Shown: in pieces, positions 35,038-43,784 of the stretch | Numbering within the stretch: the first letter of the stretch is position 1 | How the letters are laid out: the number at the start of each line of letters is the position of its first letter | Source of the DNA: UTCHB3 sp008363265 | Lineage (GTDB): Bacteria; Bacteroidota; Ignavibacteria; Ignavibacteriales; Ignavibacteriaceae | Direction: 5' to 3' | DNA length: 64,000 bases | Assembly: GCA_045863055.1 (NCBI GenBank) | Contig: BTUW01000001.1 | Coordinates: 396,324 to 460,323, forward strand | The notes under the pieces: model-generated | What the model was told of the DNA's origin: nothing | Databases searched by the model: none | Seen by the model: only the letters and a program-made list of their open reading frames with translations | Position numbers and translations under genes: made by a program

Positions 35038-35535
35038 ATGAATAGCAAAAAGTTTATCTCTTTCATTCTGCTTCTTTTCTTCCTCTCATCCACCGGAGTG
35101 CCGCAGGTTATTCACCGGTGCAACCTGACGGGTGAAAAGTCGTTCGATGTCTGCGCCGCGTGTAGCACCGAAGAGCACGAGGAGATGGTTGCTTGCTGTA
35201 AGGCAGAACCCGTTGAGCAGCCCTCATGCTGCGAAGAGGAACAGCCGGCGGCAAACGCCAACAATAATGATGCGTCTTCAGTTACATCCTCCACGGATGT
35301 TTCCTGCTGCACAGATCAGATCAACCTTCTTAAGATCAGCGACGATTACTCCGCTACCGGATTCGCTAAAACCGGCGACGCGGGGCGCGTTATCGTTGCC
35401 ACAGTCGATTTTTCAACCGTTATATCCGGTAATGCTTCGATAGTTTCGGAGTTTCAGGATATACCGCCACCACTTTTTGGCAAACACCTCCTCTTCTCGA
35501 TCCACCAGCTAAAAATAGCGACACCTCTTTCTTAA
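35038..35535 (+). CDS. HYC_CC_PP-type Cys-rich exported protein
   Basis: A 165-residue protein with an N-terminal signal segment. The pattern IHRC ... CAAC ... ACC ... SCC ... SCC followed by DIPPPLFGKHLLFSIHQLKI fits the HYC_CC_PP family (here HRC instead of HYC), small proteins commonly found beside TonB receptors in Bacteroidota. The many cysteine pairs (about ten Cys in 70 residues) suggest metal binding or disulfides. It is followed by a TonB-dependent receptor 107 bp downstream and a YHS protein, so a transition-metal role is likely but inferred. Confidence 0.75.
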   Translation: MNSKKFISFILLLFFLSSTGVPQVIHRCNLTGEKSFDVCAACSTEEHEEMVACCKAEPVEQPSCCEEEQPAANANNNDASSVTSSTDVSCCTDQINLLKISDDYSATGFAKTGDAGRVIVATVDFSTVISGNASIVSEFQDIPPPLFGKHLLFSIHQLKIATPLS

Positions 35536-35642
35536 GGTTCAACAGAACCGTTTCCGCTTCTGTTTCCATGAATAACGCGCCGGGTTAAAGAAACCTGTGT
35601 GCCGATTATTCGAAGTATTCAACCTTGAATTGAGGAAAAACA

Positions 35643-37838
35643 ATGAAAATCAAAATATTATTGGCGCTGGCGCTCTTCGCCTTGCCATCCGTGGCTCAGA
35701 CACTTAAAGGAAAAGTGTTTGAACTGAATGAAAAAAATGAAAAAACCCCTCTTGTATCTGCCAATGTTTTCTGGCGCGATGCCAAAACAGGGACTACCAC
35801 AGATGCAGACGGCAGTTTCTCGTTACCGAAACCCGCGACCAAAACCGCGTTCCTGATAGTAAGCTATACAGGATATGTTGCCGATACGATCGAAGTTGCA
35901 AAGACAAAAGACTCGATCGAGATAGTTCTCACCCTCAACACGCAACTTCACGAAGTGGTGATCTCAGCCGAGCGCTCTTCCCGCTTCATTGATGATGAAG
36001 AAGTCGGTTACATTGAAGTGGTTACCAACAAAGAACTTCTTAAGGCCGCTTGCTGCAACCTCGGGGAGAGCTTCACGACCAACGCTTCGGTGGATGTCTC
36101 TTATCAAGACGCGGTCACCGGCGCGAAGCAGATCCAACTGCTCGGCCTCGCGGGAGCCTATACACAGATGCTCTTCGAAAATGTACCTTCACTTAACGGT
36201 CTCGGTAACTCTTTCGGTCTCGGTTTCGTGCCGGGTCCATGGATATCAGAGATAAATATCTCGAAAGGCTCCGCTTCTGTGGTTAACGGCTATGAGTCGA
36301 TATCGGGTCAGATCAATGTGGCCTACAAAAAACCAAGCGATGCCGAGAGGTACTACTTTAACGCTTTCCAGAGTTCACACTACAAAACCGATCTTAACGC
36401 GAATACAACGATCGAACTCTCGGAACACCTGAGCACCATCCTTCTTGCTCACTCAAACTTCGTTTCGAAGGGGCTCGACAACAATAACGACTCCTTCATC
36501 GACGATCCTAAATCCGCTCAGTACAACTTCATGAACCGCTGGCAGCTTCATACCGACTTCGGTCTCGAATCGCAGTTCGGGGTGCAGTACCTTACCGAAA
36601 AGAAAACGGGCGGGCAGCTCGTTCCGATGGCATCAGGTAAACAGTACCGGATCGATATCGACTCGCGACACTTCGATATCAATACAAAAACAGGATATGT
36701 TTTTGACGCGGAAAACTACACAAGTCTCGGGCTGGTACTCGACCTTTATCAGCATGATCAAAACACCCTCTTCGGCGAGAGAAAATATGACGGTACCCAG
36801 AATATCTTCTTCTCCAAACTGATCTTCGAAACCCGCTGGGCTGAAGAAACTCACAAACTGATCACCGGCGCCAGTTTCACGGTTGATAAGTTAACGGAGG
36901 ATCTCGGCACATTCAAACAGGAAAAAACGGAGAACATCCCCGGACTCTTCCTTGAATACAACTATTCGCCGAATAACCTCTTCTCAGTAGTTCCCGGTAT
37001 CAGGGTCGATTTCCACAACCTGTTCGGCACCCTGGTTACACCAAGGATCCACATCAAGTATAACTTCGATGAGAACACGATCCTGAGAGCATCAGCCGGC
37101 ATGGGCTACAGATCGGTTAACATCTATACAAACAGCCTCAACTGGATGGCCAGCTCGCGTCAGTTCGTTGTGAACACTTCCCTCCCCTACGAGGAAGCTT
37201 TGAACTATGGACTTAACCTTACGCGTTACTTTATGATAAACGGCCGCGAACTGAGGATCACTGCCGACTACTACAGAACCGACTTCCGGAAGCAGGTGGT
37301 TACCGATATCGATACCGACCCCGGAAAGGTGCTTTTCTACGACCTGAATGGTGAGTCATACTCTAACAGCTACCAGATCGAAGTGGGTTATCAGATACTA
37401 CCGAGACTCGATGTAACTGCCGCTTACCGCTACACCGATGTGAAGTCGACCTACAACGGCCAACTCCGCACAGCGCCTATGCAGAGCAGATACAAAATAC
37501 TAACCACGGTTTCGTGGGCTGACCATTACAGGGAATGGGTGTTCGACGCTACATTTCTGCTGAACGGACCGGGAAGGATCCCATCCACGGCCTCGAATCC
37601 ACTTCAGTACAGACGCGAGGAGAACTTCGATGCATACATGAACATCAACGCTCAGATTACAAGGAAGTTCGATCTCTTTGATGTCTATCTCGGAGCCGAG
37701 AATATTACAGACTACAAACAGCCGAACCCGGTTATCGGTGCTGATGACCCATTTGGTAAATATTTTGACGCGGCAATGATCTGGGGTCCCGTTTCAGGAC
37801 GCAAGATCTACGCCGGAGTAAGACTTTCAGTTTTTTAA
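35643..37838 (+). CDS. TonB-dependent outer-membrane receptor with N-terminal carboxypeptidase-like domain
   Basis: A 731-residue receptor that uses TonB energy to import a ligand across the outer membrane. After a signal peptide ending VAQ near residue 19, there is a CarboxypepD-reg-like domain (LVSANVFWRDAKTGTTTDADGSFSLP). A plug follows (GAKQIQLLGLAGAYTQMLFENVPSL, ISKGSASVVNGYESISGQINVAYKKP). The rest is a 22-strand-type barrel ending in GRKIYAGVRLSVF with terminal Phe. The neighbours, a Cys-rich protein before and a YHS metal protein after, suggest a metal such as copper, but the ligand is inferred only. Confidence 0.9.
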   Translation: MKIKILLALALFALPSVAQTLKGKVFELNEKNEKTPLVSANVFWRDAKTGTTTDADGSFSLPKPATKTAFLIVSYTGYVADTIEVAKTKDSIEIVLTLNTQLHEVVISAERSSRFIDDEEVGYIEVVTNKELLKAACCNLGESFTTNASVDVSYQDAVTGAKQIQLLGLAGAYTQMLFENVPSLNGLGNSFGLGFVPGPWISEINISKGSASVVNGYESISGQINVAYKKPSDAERYYFNAFQSSHYKTDLNANTTIELSEHLSTILLAHSNFVSKGLDNNNDSFIDDPKSAQYNFMNRWQLHTDFGLESQFGVQYLTEKKTGGQLVPMASGKQYRIDIDSRHFDINTKTGYVFDAENYTSLGLVLDLYQHDQNTLFGERKYDGTQNIFFSKLIFETRWAEETHKLITGASFTVDKLTEDLGTFKQEKTENIPGLFLEYNYSPNNLFSVVPGIRVDFHNLFGTLVTPRIHIKYNFDENTILRASAGMGYRSVNIYTNSLNWMASSRQFVVNTSLPYEEALNYGLNLTRYFMINGRELRITADYYRTDFRKQVVTDIDTDPGKVLFYDLNGESYSNSYQIEVGYQILPRLDVTAAYRYTDVKSTYNGQLRTAPMQSRYKILTTVSWADHYREWVFDATFLLNGPGRIPSTASNPLQYRREENFDAYMNINAQITRKFDLFDVYLGAENITDYKQPNPVIGADDPFGKYFDAAMIWGPVSGRKIYAGVRLSVF

Positions 37839-37856
37839 CCTAAAAGGAGCACTAAC

Positions 37857-38198
37857 ATGAAAAAATTCTTTTTTCTCTCAGTCGTTTTATTCGCAGTGGT
37901 TGGTTTCACTGCTTTCGCACAGGAAACACCTGACACTACCAAAAAGCATGGTGAAGAGTGTCACCATGATATGCAGGATACTATGAAGAAAGTGTCTGAA
38001 GAAGTGCCCACCACAGCGTGGAACACTGTTTGCCCGGTTATGGGTAAAAAGGTTAATCCGAAAGTGAAACTTGAGGTTTACAACGGTAAGGCCTACGGTT
38101 TCTGCTGCGCGGGTTGCGACGCTAAATTCGCCAAGGATCCTGAAAAATATTCCAAAAACCTCGATGAGGATGGAACAAGATTCATCGGTAAAAAGTAA
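37857..38198 (+). CDS. Exported YHS-domain protein
   Basis: A 113-residue protein with a signal peptide (cleavage after TAFAQ). It has a His/Asp-rich linker (KHGEECHHDMQDTM) and a YHS domain: VCPVMGKKVNPKVKLEVYNG ... AYGFCCAGCDAKFAKDPEKY, with the Cys and the CCAGC cluster typical of metal-binding YHS proteins. It follows the TonB receptor by 18 bp with an AGGAG ribosome-binding site, and a terminator follows. Likely a periplasmic metal carrier working with the receptor. Confidence 0.85.
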   Translation: MKKFFFLSVVLFAVVGFTAFAQETPDTTKKHGEECHHDMQDTMKKVSEEVPTTAWNTVCPVMGKKVNPKVKLEVYNGKAYGFCCAGCDAKFAKDPEKYSKNLDEDGTRFIGKK

Positions 38199-38232
38199 AA
38201 CACCAGTGAACTGTAAAAAATGAATATCAAAG

Positions 38233-38261
38233 GGCTTCCGCAAAAAACGGGAGCCTTTTTT
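38233..38261 (+). terminator. Rho-independent terminator
   Basis: GGCTTCCG-CAAAAAA-CGGGAGCC followed by a T run, 34 bp after the YHS-protein stop. It closes the receptor transcript. Confidence 0.8.
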
Positions 38262-38401
38262 ATTTTAAATAGTTCTTGCTATTGGATTTAGTTTTTATTA
38301 TTATTGCGAAGCATTTTAATCGACTTATGACAGATCCAAATTTACACCCCGGTCTGTCATGTTTTCTTCGTTATCGAATCACTAATCACTAGGAGTCCCC
38401 C

Positions 38402-38878
38402 ATGTTGAAGAAACTCTTCTTCATAGCAATTATTCCTGCAATTTTCTCAACCTCGATCTTTGCTCAGGAAACATTCACAAACGAAGCTGCCAAAGTTAGC
38501 GTAACACTTCCCGCGGGCTGGATTTATGAAAACACCGAAGGCGGCATTGTAGTACACCCCTCAGAGGGCGGTTTTGCGGTTTTCTTGCAGGTCCTCAGCG
38601 GCGATGACCTCTCAGCCTCACTCGCTGCAGCCGATCAGGAACTTCAGGCCAATTACACAAATCTGCAGTGGGGCGAAGCCGTTGCACGCGATGTTAACGG
38701 CATGAGTGCCATCACCGTTGACGGTACCGCTGATGGTATCCTCCTCACGGTAGGCGTTATCGATTGCCCGGCTCCCAATACCACCCTTATGGTCGGTGCA
38801 TGGGGCGCTCCCGATGTTATCGAGAGATATGCAAACGATATCATGCTCATCCTGGGCAGCATTTCCCCCGCGCAGTAG
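38402..38878 (+). CDS. Small exported protein, first of a paralogous pair
   Basis: Function not recognised. The 158 residues have a signal peptide ending SIFAQ and a mature domain beginning ETFTNEAAKVSVTLPAGW. The next gene (38937-39494) has the same domain: ETFTNEAAQVSVDLPEGW, EGGF, NGM, DGTADG and GAPDVIERY/GAPETVKKY are shared in order. The product is periplasmic or surface-exposed and not lipid-anchored. An AGGAG ribosome-binding site lies 8 bp upstream. Confidence 0.75.
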   Translation: MLKKLFFIAIIPAIFSTSIFAQETFTNEAAKVSVTLPAGWIYENTEGGIVVHPSEGGFAVFLQVLSGDDLSASLAAADQELQANYTNLQWGEAVARDVNGMSAITVDGTADGILLTVGVIDCPAPNTTLMVGAWGAPDVIERYANDIMLILGSISPAQ

Positions 38879-38936
38879 TATTTCTGCCCGGATAATTTTT
38901 AATCGATAATTTAATCACCAATCAATGGAGACAGAC

Positions 38937-39494
38937 ATGTCAAAGAAAATCCTCGTTATGGGATTTATAGCTTTTTCACTTTTCATCGCGGGATGCGGCA
39001 AAAAAGATGCTCCCGCTGAGAACAAACCCGCTGATACAGCTGCTGCTGCACCAAAATCTGAAGATGCAGCCGTTAAAGGCGAAACATTCACGAATGAAGC
39101 TGCTCAAGTTAGCGTTGACCTCCCCGAAGGCTGGAAATATGAACAAACAGAAGGCGGTCTCTCCGCTGAACCCGCAGAAGGCGGTTTCATTGTTCACTTC
39201 CAGACACTTCAGGGTGATGAACTTAGCGCTGCTCTTGATGAAGCTGACAAAGTTCTCGCTAAAGAAGTAAAGGATCTCAAACTGGGCGAAGTTCAGGACC
39301 TCGAAGTTAACGGCATGCCCGCTAAAGTTGTTGACGGTACCGCAGACGGTATGGAAGTTTCTTTCGGCGTGGTTAATACACCGGTCGAAAACCTCTGCTT
39401 GCTTGTTTATGGATTTGGCGCTCCTGAAACCGTGAAGAAATATCAGAAAGATATCACCTTCATCCTTCAGAGCTTAAAGCCAATTACTAAATAG
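38937..39494 (+). CDS. Small lipoprotein, paralogue of the preceding gene
   Basis: Lipoprotein of 185 residues: MSKKILVMGFIAFSLFIAGC gives a lipobox with Cys20. An Ala/Pro/Asp linker (about 21-45) is followed by a domain homologous to the 38402-38878 product. The start at 38937 is preferred over the in-frame ATG at 38925 because GGAG (38927-38930) lies 6 bp before it and the signal peptide begins there. Gene duplication followed by a change of anchoring is the simplest account of the pair. A terminator follows. Function unknown. Confidence 0.78.
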   Translation: MSKKILVMGFIAFSLFIAGCGKKDAPAENKPADTAAAAPKSEDAAVKGETFTNEAAQVSVDLPEGWKYEQTEGGLSAEPAEGGFIVHFQTLQGDELSAALDEADKVLAKEVKDLKLGEVQDLEVNGMPAKVVDGTADGMEVSFGVVNTPVENLCLLVYGFGAPETVKKYQKDITFILQSLKPITK

Positions 39495-39513
39495 TTGCTC
39501 ACTATTTGATGTG

Positions 39514-39550
39514 AAGGCTGCTTCGGGTAATTCCGGGGCAGCCTTTTTTT
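39514..39550 (+). terminator. Rho-independent terminator
   Basis: AAGGCTGC, loop, GGCAGCCTT and a T run, 20 bp after the lipoprotein stop. Confidence 0.8.
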
Positions 39551-39626
39551 AAAATGTGATTCGCCGCGGCGAAGTGAAATGTGAAATGTTATTTCGGTAC
39601 AAAGCGCATACCATTCTTCAGATTGT

Positions 39627-39943
39627 CCCCGTAGGGGTCACATGTCGGTAGAAGGTCATATGTAGGTAGTACCTGCATCCCCTCCATCCGGTTGGCCCCG
39701 TAGGGGTCACATGTCGGTAGTACCTGCNNNNNNNNNNNNNNNNNNNNNNNNNNNNNNNNNNNNNNNNNNNNNNNNNNNNNNNNNNNNNNNNNNNNNNNNN
39801 NNNNNNNNNNNNNNNNNNNNNNNNNNNCTGCATCCCCTCCATCCGGTTGGCCCCGTAGGGGTCACATGTCGGTAGTACCTGCATCCCCTCCATCCGGTTG
39901 GCCCCGTAGGGGTCATATGTCGGTAGGGGTCATATGTAGGTAG
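39627..39943. repeat. 51-bp tandem repeat array interrupted by an assembly gap
   Basis: Units beginning CCCCGTAGGGGTCA and running through CATGTCGGTAGTACC and CATCCCCTCCATCCGG repeat with a 51-bp period (for example the CATCCCCTCC at 39831 and at 39882). CCCCGTAGGGG is itself a small palindrome. The copy number is unknown because of the N run. No gene is present between 39495 and 40021; short frames here are repeat translations. Confidence 0.8.
39728..39827. other. Assembly gap (100 N)
   Basis: Exactly 100 N inside the tandem repeat, a conventional placeholder for a gap of unknown size. Confidence 0.99.
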
Positions 39944-40021
39944 GAGTTCAATAAATTGAAACTGAATTGCGGTTCGGTATGTTATTGATATATTCACAAT
40001 AACAAACCAACGGGTACAGAA

Positions 40022-40504
40022 TTGCAGCCAGAATTTTATGAGATGTCCGCCAAAAGCCTCGGCGGCAAAGAAGTGAACATGAAAGAATTCGAGGGAAAAA
40101 CGGTAATCGTGGTAAACACAGCCAGCCACTGCGGATTCACACCGCAATACGAAGGCCTCGAAAACCTTTACAGAAAATACAATGACAAAGGCCTCGTGAT
40201 CCTCGGTTTCCCTTGTAACCAGTTCGGTAATCAGGAACCGGGAGATGAAAACTCGATCAAGGAAGGATGCCTCGTGAACTACGGCGTATCGTTCCCCATG
40301 TTCTCAAAGATCGATGTAAATGGTGAGAATGCCCACCCCATCTTCAAATACCTGAAACGGAAACTCCCCGGTCTTGCGGGTGAAAACATTAAATGGAACT
40401 TCACCAAGTTCGTCATCTCCCCCGATGGCAAACCGGTAAAACGCTTCGCCCCCGTCACCAAACCTGAAAAAATGGAACCCTTCATCAAAAAACTGTTGAG
40501 ATAA
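40022..40504 (+). CDS. Glutathione peroxidase-family thiol peroxidase
   Basis: Reduces hydroperoxides with a peroxidatic cysteine, usually with thioredoxin in bacteria. Motifs: VNTASHCGFTPQYEGLE (active Cys), LGFPCNQFGNQEPGD (Gln and second Cys) and IKWNFTKFVISPDG (Trp-Asn). The active-site codon is TGC, so it is a Cys form, not selenocysteine. No signal peptide; cytosolic. The frame opens with TTG at 40022; the ATG at 40043 (MSAKSLGGKEVNMKEF) is equally possible and gives 153 residues. Stand-alone gene. Confidence 0.92.
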   Translation: MQPEFYEMSAKSLGGKEVNMKEFEGKTVIVVNTASHCGFTPQYEGLENLYRKYNDKGLVILGFPCNQFGNQEPGDENSIKEGCLVNYGVSFPMFSKIDVNGENAHPIFKYLKRKLPGLAGENIKWNFTKFVISPDGKPVKRFAPVTKPEKMEPFIKKLLR

Positions 40505-40611
40505 ACAAATTCAGCACGCAGATTCACGCGGATTCGGCAGATAAACGCGGAGAGATCAGATGATACACTCTGCGAGAATCAGTTAAATCTGTATGTATCT
40601 GCGTCCTGAAT

Positions 40612-42492
40612 TCACATTTCATTCCGCGGCGGCGGATCATCCTTCTTTTTCTCAATCCTCACCGTATGAACGGGATGCTCATAATCAGAGGGCAGATAAC
40701 TCGCCGGAATTGTAACCGTGTTCCCGTCCCTGTGCGCCCTGTAGTGGGGTGACATTATCTCAACCCCCGCTTCGTTGAAGCAATCCTGAATGTTCTGATG
40801 CAGCTCAGAGTATATCCCCGCCTGAGCGTTTGCCTCCCGGGTGAAGCAGTTGAGCTCGTAACTTGGATAAAAATCATCAAGACTTAACTGAAGAACAAAC
40901 GGCTTCGGCTCTTTTAATATCCGGTCAGTGCGGCCGGCAGCCTGAATAAGAAGGTCATGCGTTACTTTCCATGGGACATCGTAACCTATTGTAACAACTG
41001 TCTTTAAGATCAATCCGTTCGTTCTGGCTTCAGCGGAATAATTCACCGTGTTCGAGTTCATTATCGTCGAATTGGGTATCGTGATTATCTCGTTGTACCT
41101 GGTTCTCACCCTTGTTACCAGCAAAGTTTTCTCAACAATATCACCGATCGTGTCCCCTATTTTCACCCTGTCACCCAGCTGAAATGCCCGCATGTAAGTG
41201 AGTACAGTACCGGCAATGATGTTGGATAACGATCCTGCCGATGACAAGGTGAACAGGAAGCCGAGGAAGACCGACACACCCTGAAACACGGGTGAATCAG
41301 AGCCCGGCAGATACGGGAATACCACTATCACGGCAAAAGCTATAACAAGAACCCGCACGATATTGTAGGTGGGTTTTGCCCAATCAGGATAGAAACCGGG
41401 TATCTTCAGGTTCTCTGTTTCAATCTCCGTTGAGAGATAGCTGATACCCTTAAGTATATAATGGAATGTTACAGCAATAACCACAATTGTGAAGAAATTG
41501 GGCAGATAACCGATTATGGCTCCCACCATTTTATTCACGGGATCGAGGATGAATCCTATAAGATCCCCTGCTATGCTCTCAGTCCATGGGAAGATCGAAA
41601 AAACAAGCGGCAGTGAGAGGTAGATCACGATCACGATCAGAAACAGACGGGCGATATTCGAGAAAAAGAGAAAATAGTCGAGCTGCTTACGGGGAGACAG
41701 GAATTCATAGTCTCTGAAACTTATCCCTTTGAACCACCTGCTACGGCGGCGCATGATCCACAACTTGTACCACCTGTATCCTTTGTTCAGGTAACGCACA
41801 ATGAGGAACAAAGCGAAAAGCACCGCGAGCGCAAGAGCGGATTTTACGGCAAGAGTCTTAAAACTCGTGGCATCCTTGTGGGCAAGCACCGAATCGATGA
41901 TCCTCTGCCTGTACAAAGCCGCCAGTTCCCTTCTGCTCATCCCCATCCAAAGCGCGTCCCTGTCAGAGATACTCAAAATCACCGTCTCACCGTAAAGAAT
42001 TTCCACGTGAGTTTCTCCGGCGCCAATTTTTAATGAATCCTGCTCAAAAAAATAGTCGTCGGCCAGGTTCCTGATCCTTTCAATATTTAACTTTGCCCTG
42101 TCTTCCGCGCTAAGAGATCCAAATTTAACATATACTGTAAAAATTGTATCGCCGAAAGGAGCCACGGCAAACCCTTTGTTCACCTGCTTCAACGAGTCGA
42201 TCTGTCGCTTAAGTATCTCCTGTTTCTTGTCTTCGGCGGCTTTCAGAGTATTCAGCTCCTCAAGAAGTTCCTGTTTTTTCAGATTGTCGGTCGTTTTAAG
42301 ATTCAGGAGTTCCTGTTCGAGTTGAACTTTATAAAGGGAGTCGGCAATGCGTGTCGAGTCGAGCTGGGCGAGAAAATCTGTTGCTGTGGAATCATCCCGT
42401 ACTTCAGGTTGGTCCTGAGCGTAACCCACGCAACCAATCAGCAAAATAAAAACGAATAAGTGGAATAACCGGAACATATCCCGTCTGATCAT
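40612..42492 (-). CDS. Large mechanosensitive channel of the MscS family
   Basis: A 626-residue inner-membrane channel that opens on membrane tension. A signal peptide (IGCVGYAQ, cleaved near residue 25) and a periplasmic coiled-coil part (about 40-110, KLQELLNL- and LLEELNTLKAAEDKKQ-like heptads) come first. A helix near 215 and three to four more segments between 270 and 400 follow. The MscS core then appears: LSSAGSLSNIIAGTVLTYMRAFQLGDRVKIG, with EIITIPNSTIMNSNTVNYS of the beta-domain. The start may be at ATG 42492 or five codons in. It is related to the extended YnaI/MscM group rather than small MscS. Confidence 0.9.
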   Translation of the reverse strand: MIRRDMFRLFHLFVFILLIGCVGYAQDQPEVRDDSTATDFLAQLDSTRIADSLYKVQLEQELLNLKTTDNLKKQELLEELNTLKAAEDKKQEILKRQIDSLKQVNKGFAVAPFGDTIFTVYVKFGSLSAEDRAKLNIERIRNLADDYFFEQDSLKIGAGETHVEILYGETVILSISDRDALWMGMSRRELAALYRQRIIDSVLAHKDATSFKTLAVKSALALAVLFALFLIVRYLNKGYRWYKLWIMRRRSRWFKGISFRDYEFLSPRKQLDYFLFFSNIARLFLIVIVIYLSLPLVFSIFPWTESIAGDLIGFILDPVNKMVGAIIGYLPNFFTIVVIAVTFHYILKGISYLSTEIETENLKIPGFYPDWAKPTYNIVRVLVIAFAVIVVFPYLPGSDSPVFQGVSVFLGFLFTLSSAGSLSNIIAGTVLTYMRAFQLGDRVKIGDTIGDIVEKTLLVTRVRTRYNEIITIPNSTIMNSNTVNYSAEARTNGLILKTVVTIGYDVPWKVTHDLLIQAAGRTDRILKEPKPFVLQLSLDDFYPSYELNCFTREANAQAGIYSELHQNIQDCFNEAGVEIMSPHYRAHRDGNTVTIPASYLPSDYEHPVHTVRIEKKKDDPPPRNEM

Positions 42493-42598
42493 GGCGCGGT
42501 CCTTTGCATTCAGGTTTGAGGTTTGTTGCTTAATTAATTTAAACTTCTACAATATGCAAAAAAAACTCAAAACATCAAAGAGCCGGGCATAATCACTT

Positions 42599-42776
42599 GA
42601 AGTGTGGAGTGTAGAGTGTATAGTGTGGAGTGTGGAGTGTATAGTGTGGAGTGTGGAGTGTAGAGTGTGGAGTGTAGAGTGTAGAGTGTATAGGAATAAC
42701 ACCTAATCCGCCTCGGCGGACTAATACCTAATACCTAATACCTAATACCTAATACCTAATACCTAATACTTGACTC
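42599..42776. repeat. Simple repeats between mscS-like and ubiA-like genes
   Basis: An array of GTGTGGAGTGTAGAGTGTA-type units (about 42599-42692), one CCGCCTCGGCGGA palindrome and seven ACCTAAT heptads (about 42720-42770). No gene is seen. Confidence 0.75.
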
Positions 42777-42780
42777 CTGC

Positions 42781-43728
42781 TTATAACAGCAAAGTTATTC
42801 CCAACCCCAGCGGTAAAAGCAAAGAGAACTGCAGGTGAAGCATCACATTTAGCTTGGCGCCGGGCTTCAGTTTGTCGGGTTCGGAGTGATGCCTGGACAC
42901 TATTCTGATTATCCCGGGAAGGGTCAGCAGATACGGTATGAGTGCCACCAGGAAGAAGAATCCTGCATCAGGCACAACAAAAGGTATGGCCGCAACATTC
43001 GCGATGAGCAGGAACTGGATGAAAATATAAGGTGCCACGGATGCCTGAGTACCGATACGGGAGACCATCCCGTGTTTTCCCGTCGCCTTGTCGGCCTCAA
43101 GGTCGATCATCTGACCCATCCAGAGGATCGAAAGGGTGCTGAGGCCGCTAATGGGCATCATCATCAGAATAAGGGGCTCAAAAAGGACATTTTGACTGAC
43201 AGCAGCCACCAGTATCGCCATCGGTCCGAAAGCGAACCAGACCGACACTTCACCCATCCCACGGTAAGCAAGCTTTACAGGTGCTGCAGTGTAGAATTTC
43301 GCAAAAAAAGCTGAAAGAAGATAAAGCCCCGCCAGCCAGGGGTAGAGCTTCTGATCAATGAAGAATGATATCCCAACCGCCCCAATGAGCGCGATAACCA
43401 GCGAAACCCGTGCAATATTGTACATTTTCGGCATCAGTTCGGGGAAATCAACCAGAATTCCGCTTCCCCCGCTGAACTCGTTCCGGTGAGCGTTCAATTT
43501 GTCGGTCCCCTGTATAGTGTCGTAAATATCGTTGTAAACATTCGTTGCCGCGTGCAAACCGATCCCCATCACCAGCACAAAAAAGAACCCGGGCAGCGAG
43601 AACGCTCCGTTATTCACAATAACCGCGGCTATCGTGCCGGTTATGAGGGGGGCCAGTATCGATGAAAGGAACGGCGCACGGATCATGCGCGCGAGATTGG
43701 GAGTTTGTTTCATTTCGCTTTTTGCCAT
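42781..43728 (-). CDS. UbiA-family prenyltransferase
   Basis: Inner-membrane aromatic prenyltransferase of 315 residues with about eight hydrophobic segments. The first Asp-rich motif is NVYNDIYDTIQGTDK near residue 65, followed by GGSGILVDFPELMPKM. The second is MGQMIDLEADKATGKHG near residue 205. It is a second UbiA-type enzyme beside MenA at 8518-9393, and its acceptor is not clear. It is divergent, with 56 bp between the starts, from a tocopherol-cyclase-like gene, which raises the question of a prenyl-quinone other than menaquinone. It could also simply be a MenA paralogue. Confidence 0.82.
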   Translation of the reverse strand: MAKSEMKQTPNLARMIRAPFLSSILAPLITGTIAAVIVNNGAFSLPGFFFVLVMGIGLHAATNVYNDIYDTIQGTDKLNAHRNEFSGGSGILVDFPELMPKMYNIARVSLVIALIGAVGISFFIDQKLYPWLAGLYLLSAFFAKFYTAAPVKLAYRGMGEVSVWFAFGPMAILVAAVSQNVLFEPLILMMMPISGLSTLSILWMGQMIDLEADKATGKHGMVSRIGTQASVAPYIFIQFLLIANVAAIPFVVPDAGFFFLVALIPYLLTLPGIIRIVSRHHSEPDKLKPGAKLNVMLHLQFSLLLPLGLGITLLL

Positions 43729-43784
43729 ATTTTAACTCTGCTTTTTATAAACTTAAATGATTGTTTTGCCCCTTTAGTTCAAAT

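Noticed and set aside
40103..40135. Possible selenocysteine in the peroxidase
   Set aside because: The active-site codon is TGC in SHCGFT; no in-frame TGA is present.
39618..40147. Frames running across the N gap on the minus strand
   Set aside because: They cross undetermined bases and translate the 51-bp repeat; one is antisense to glutathione peroxidase.
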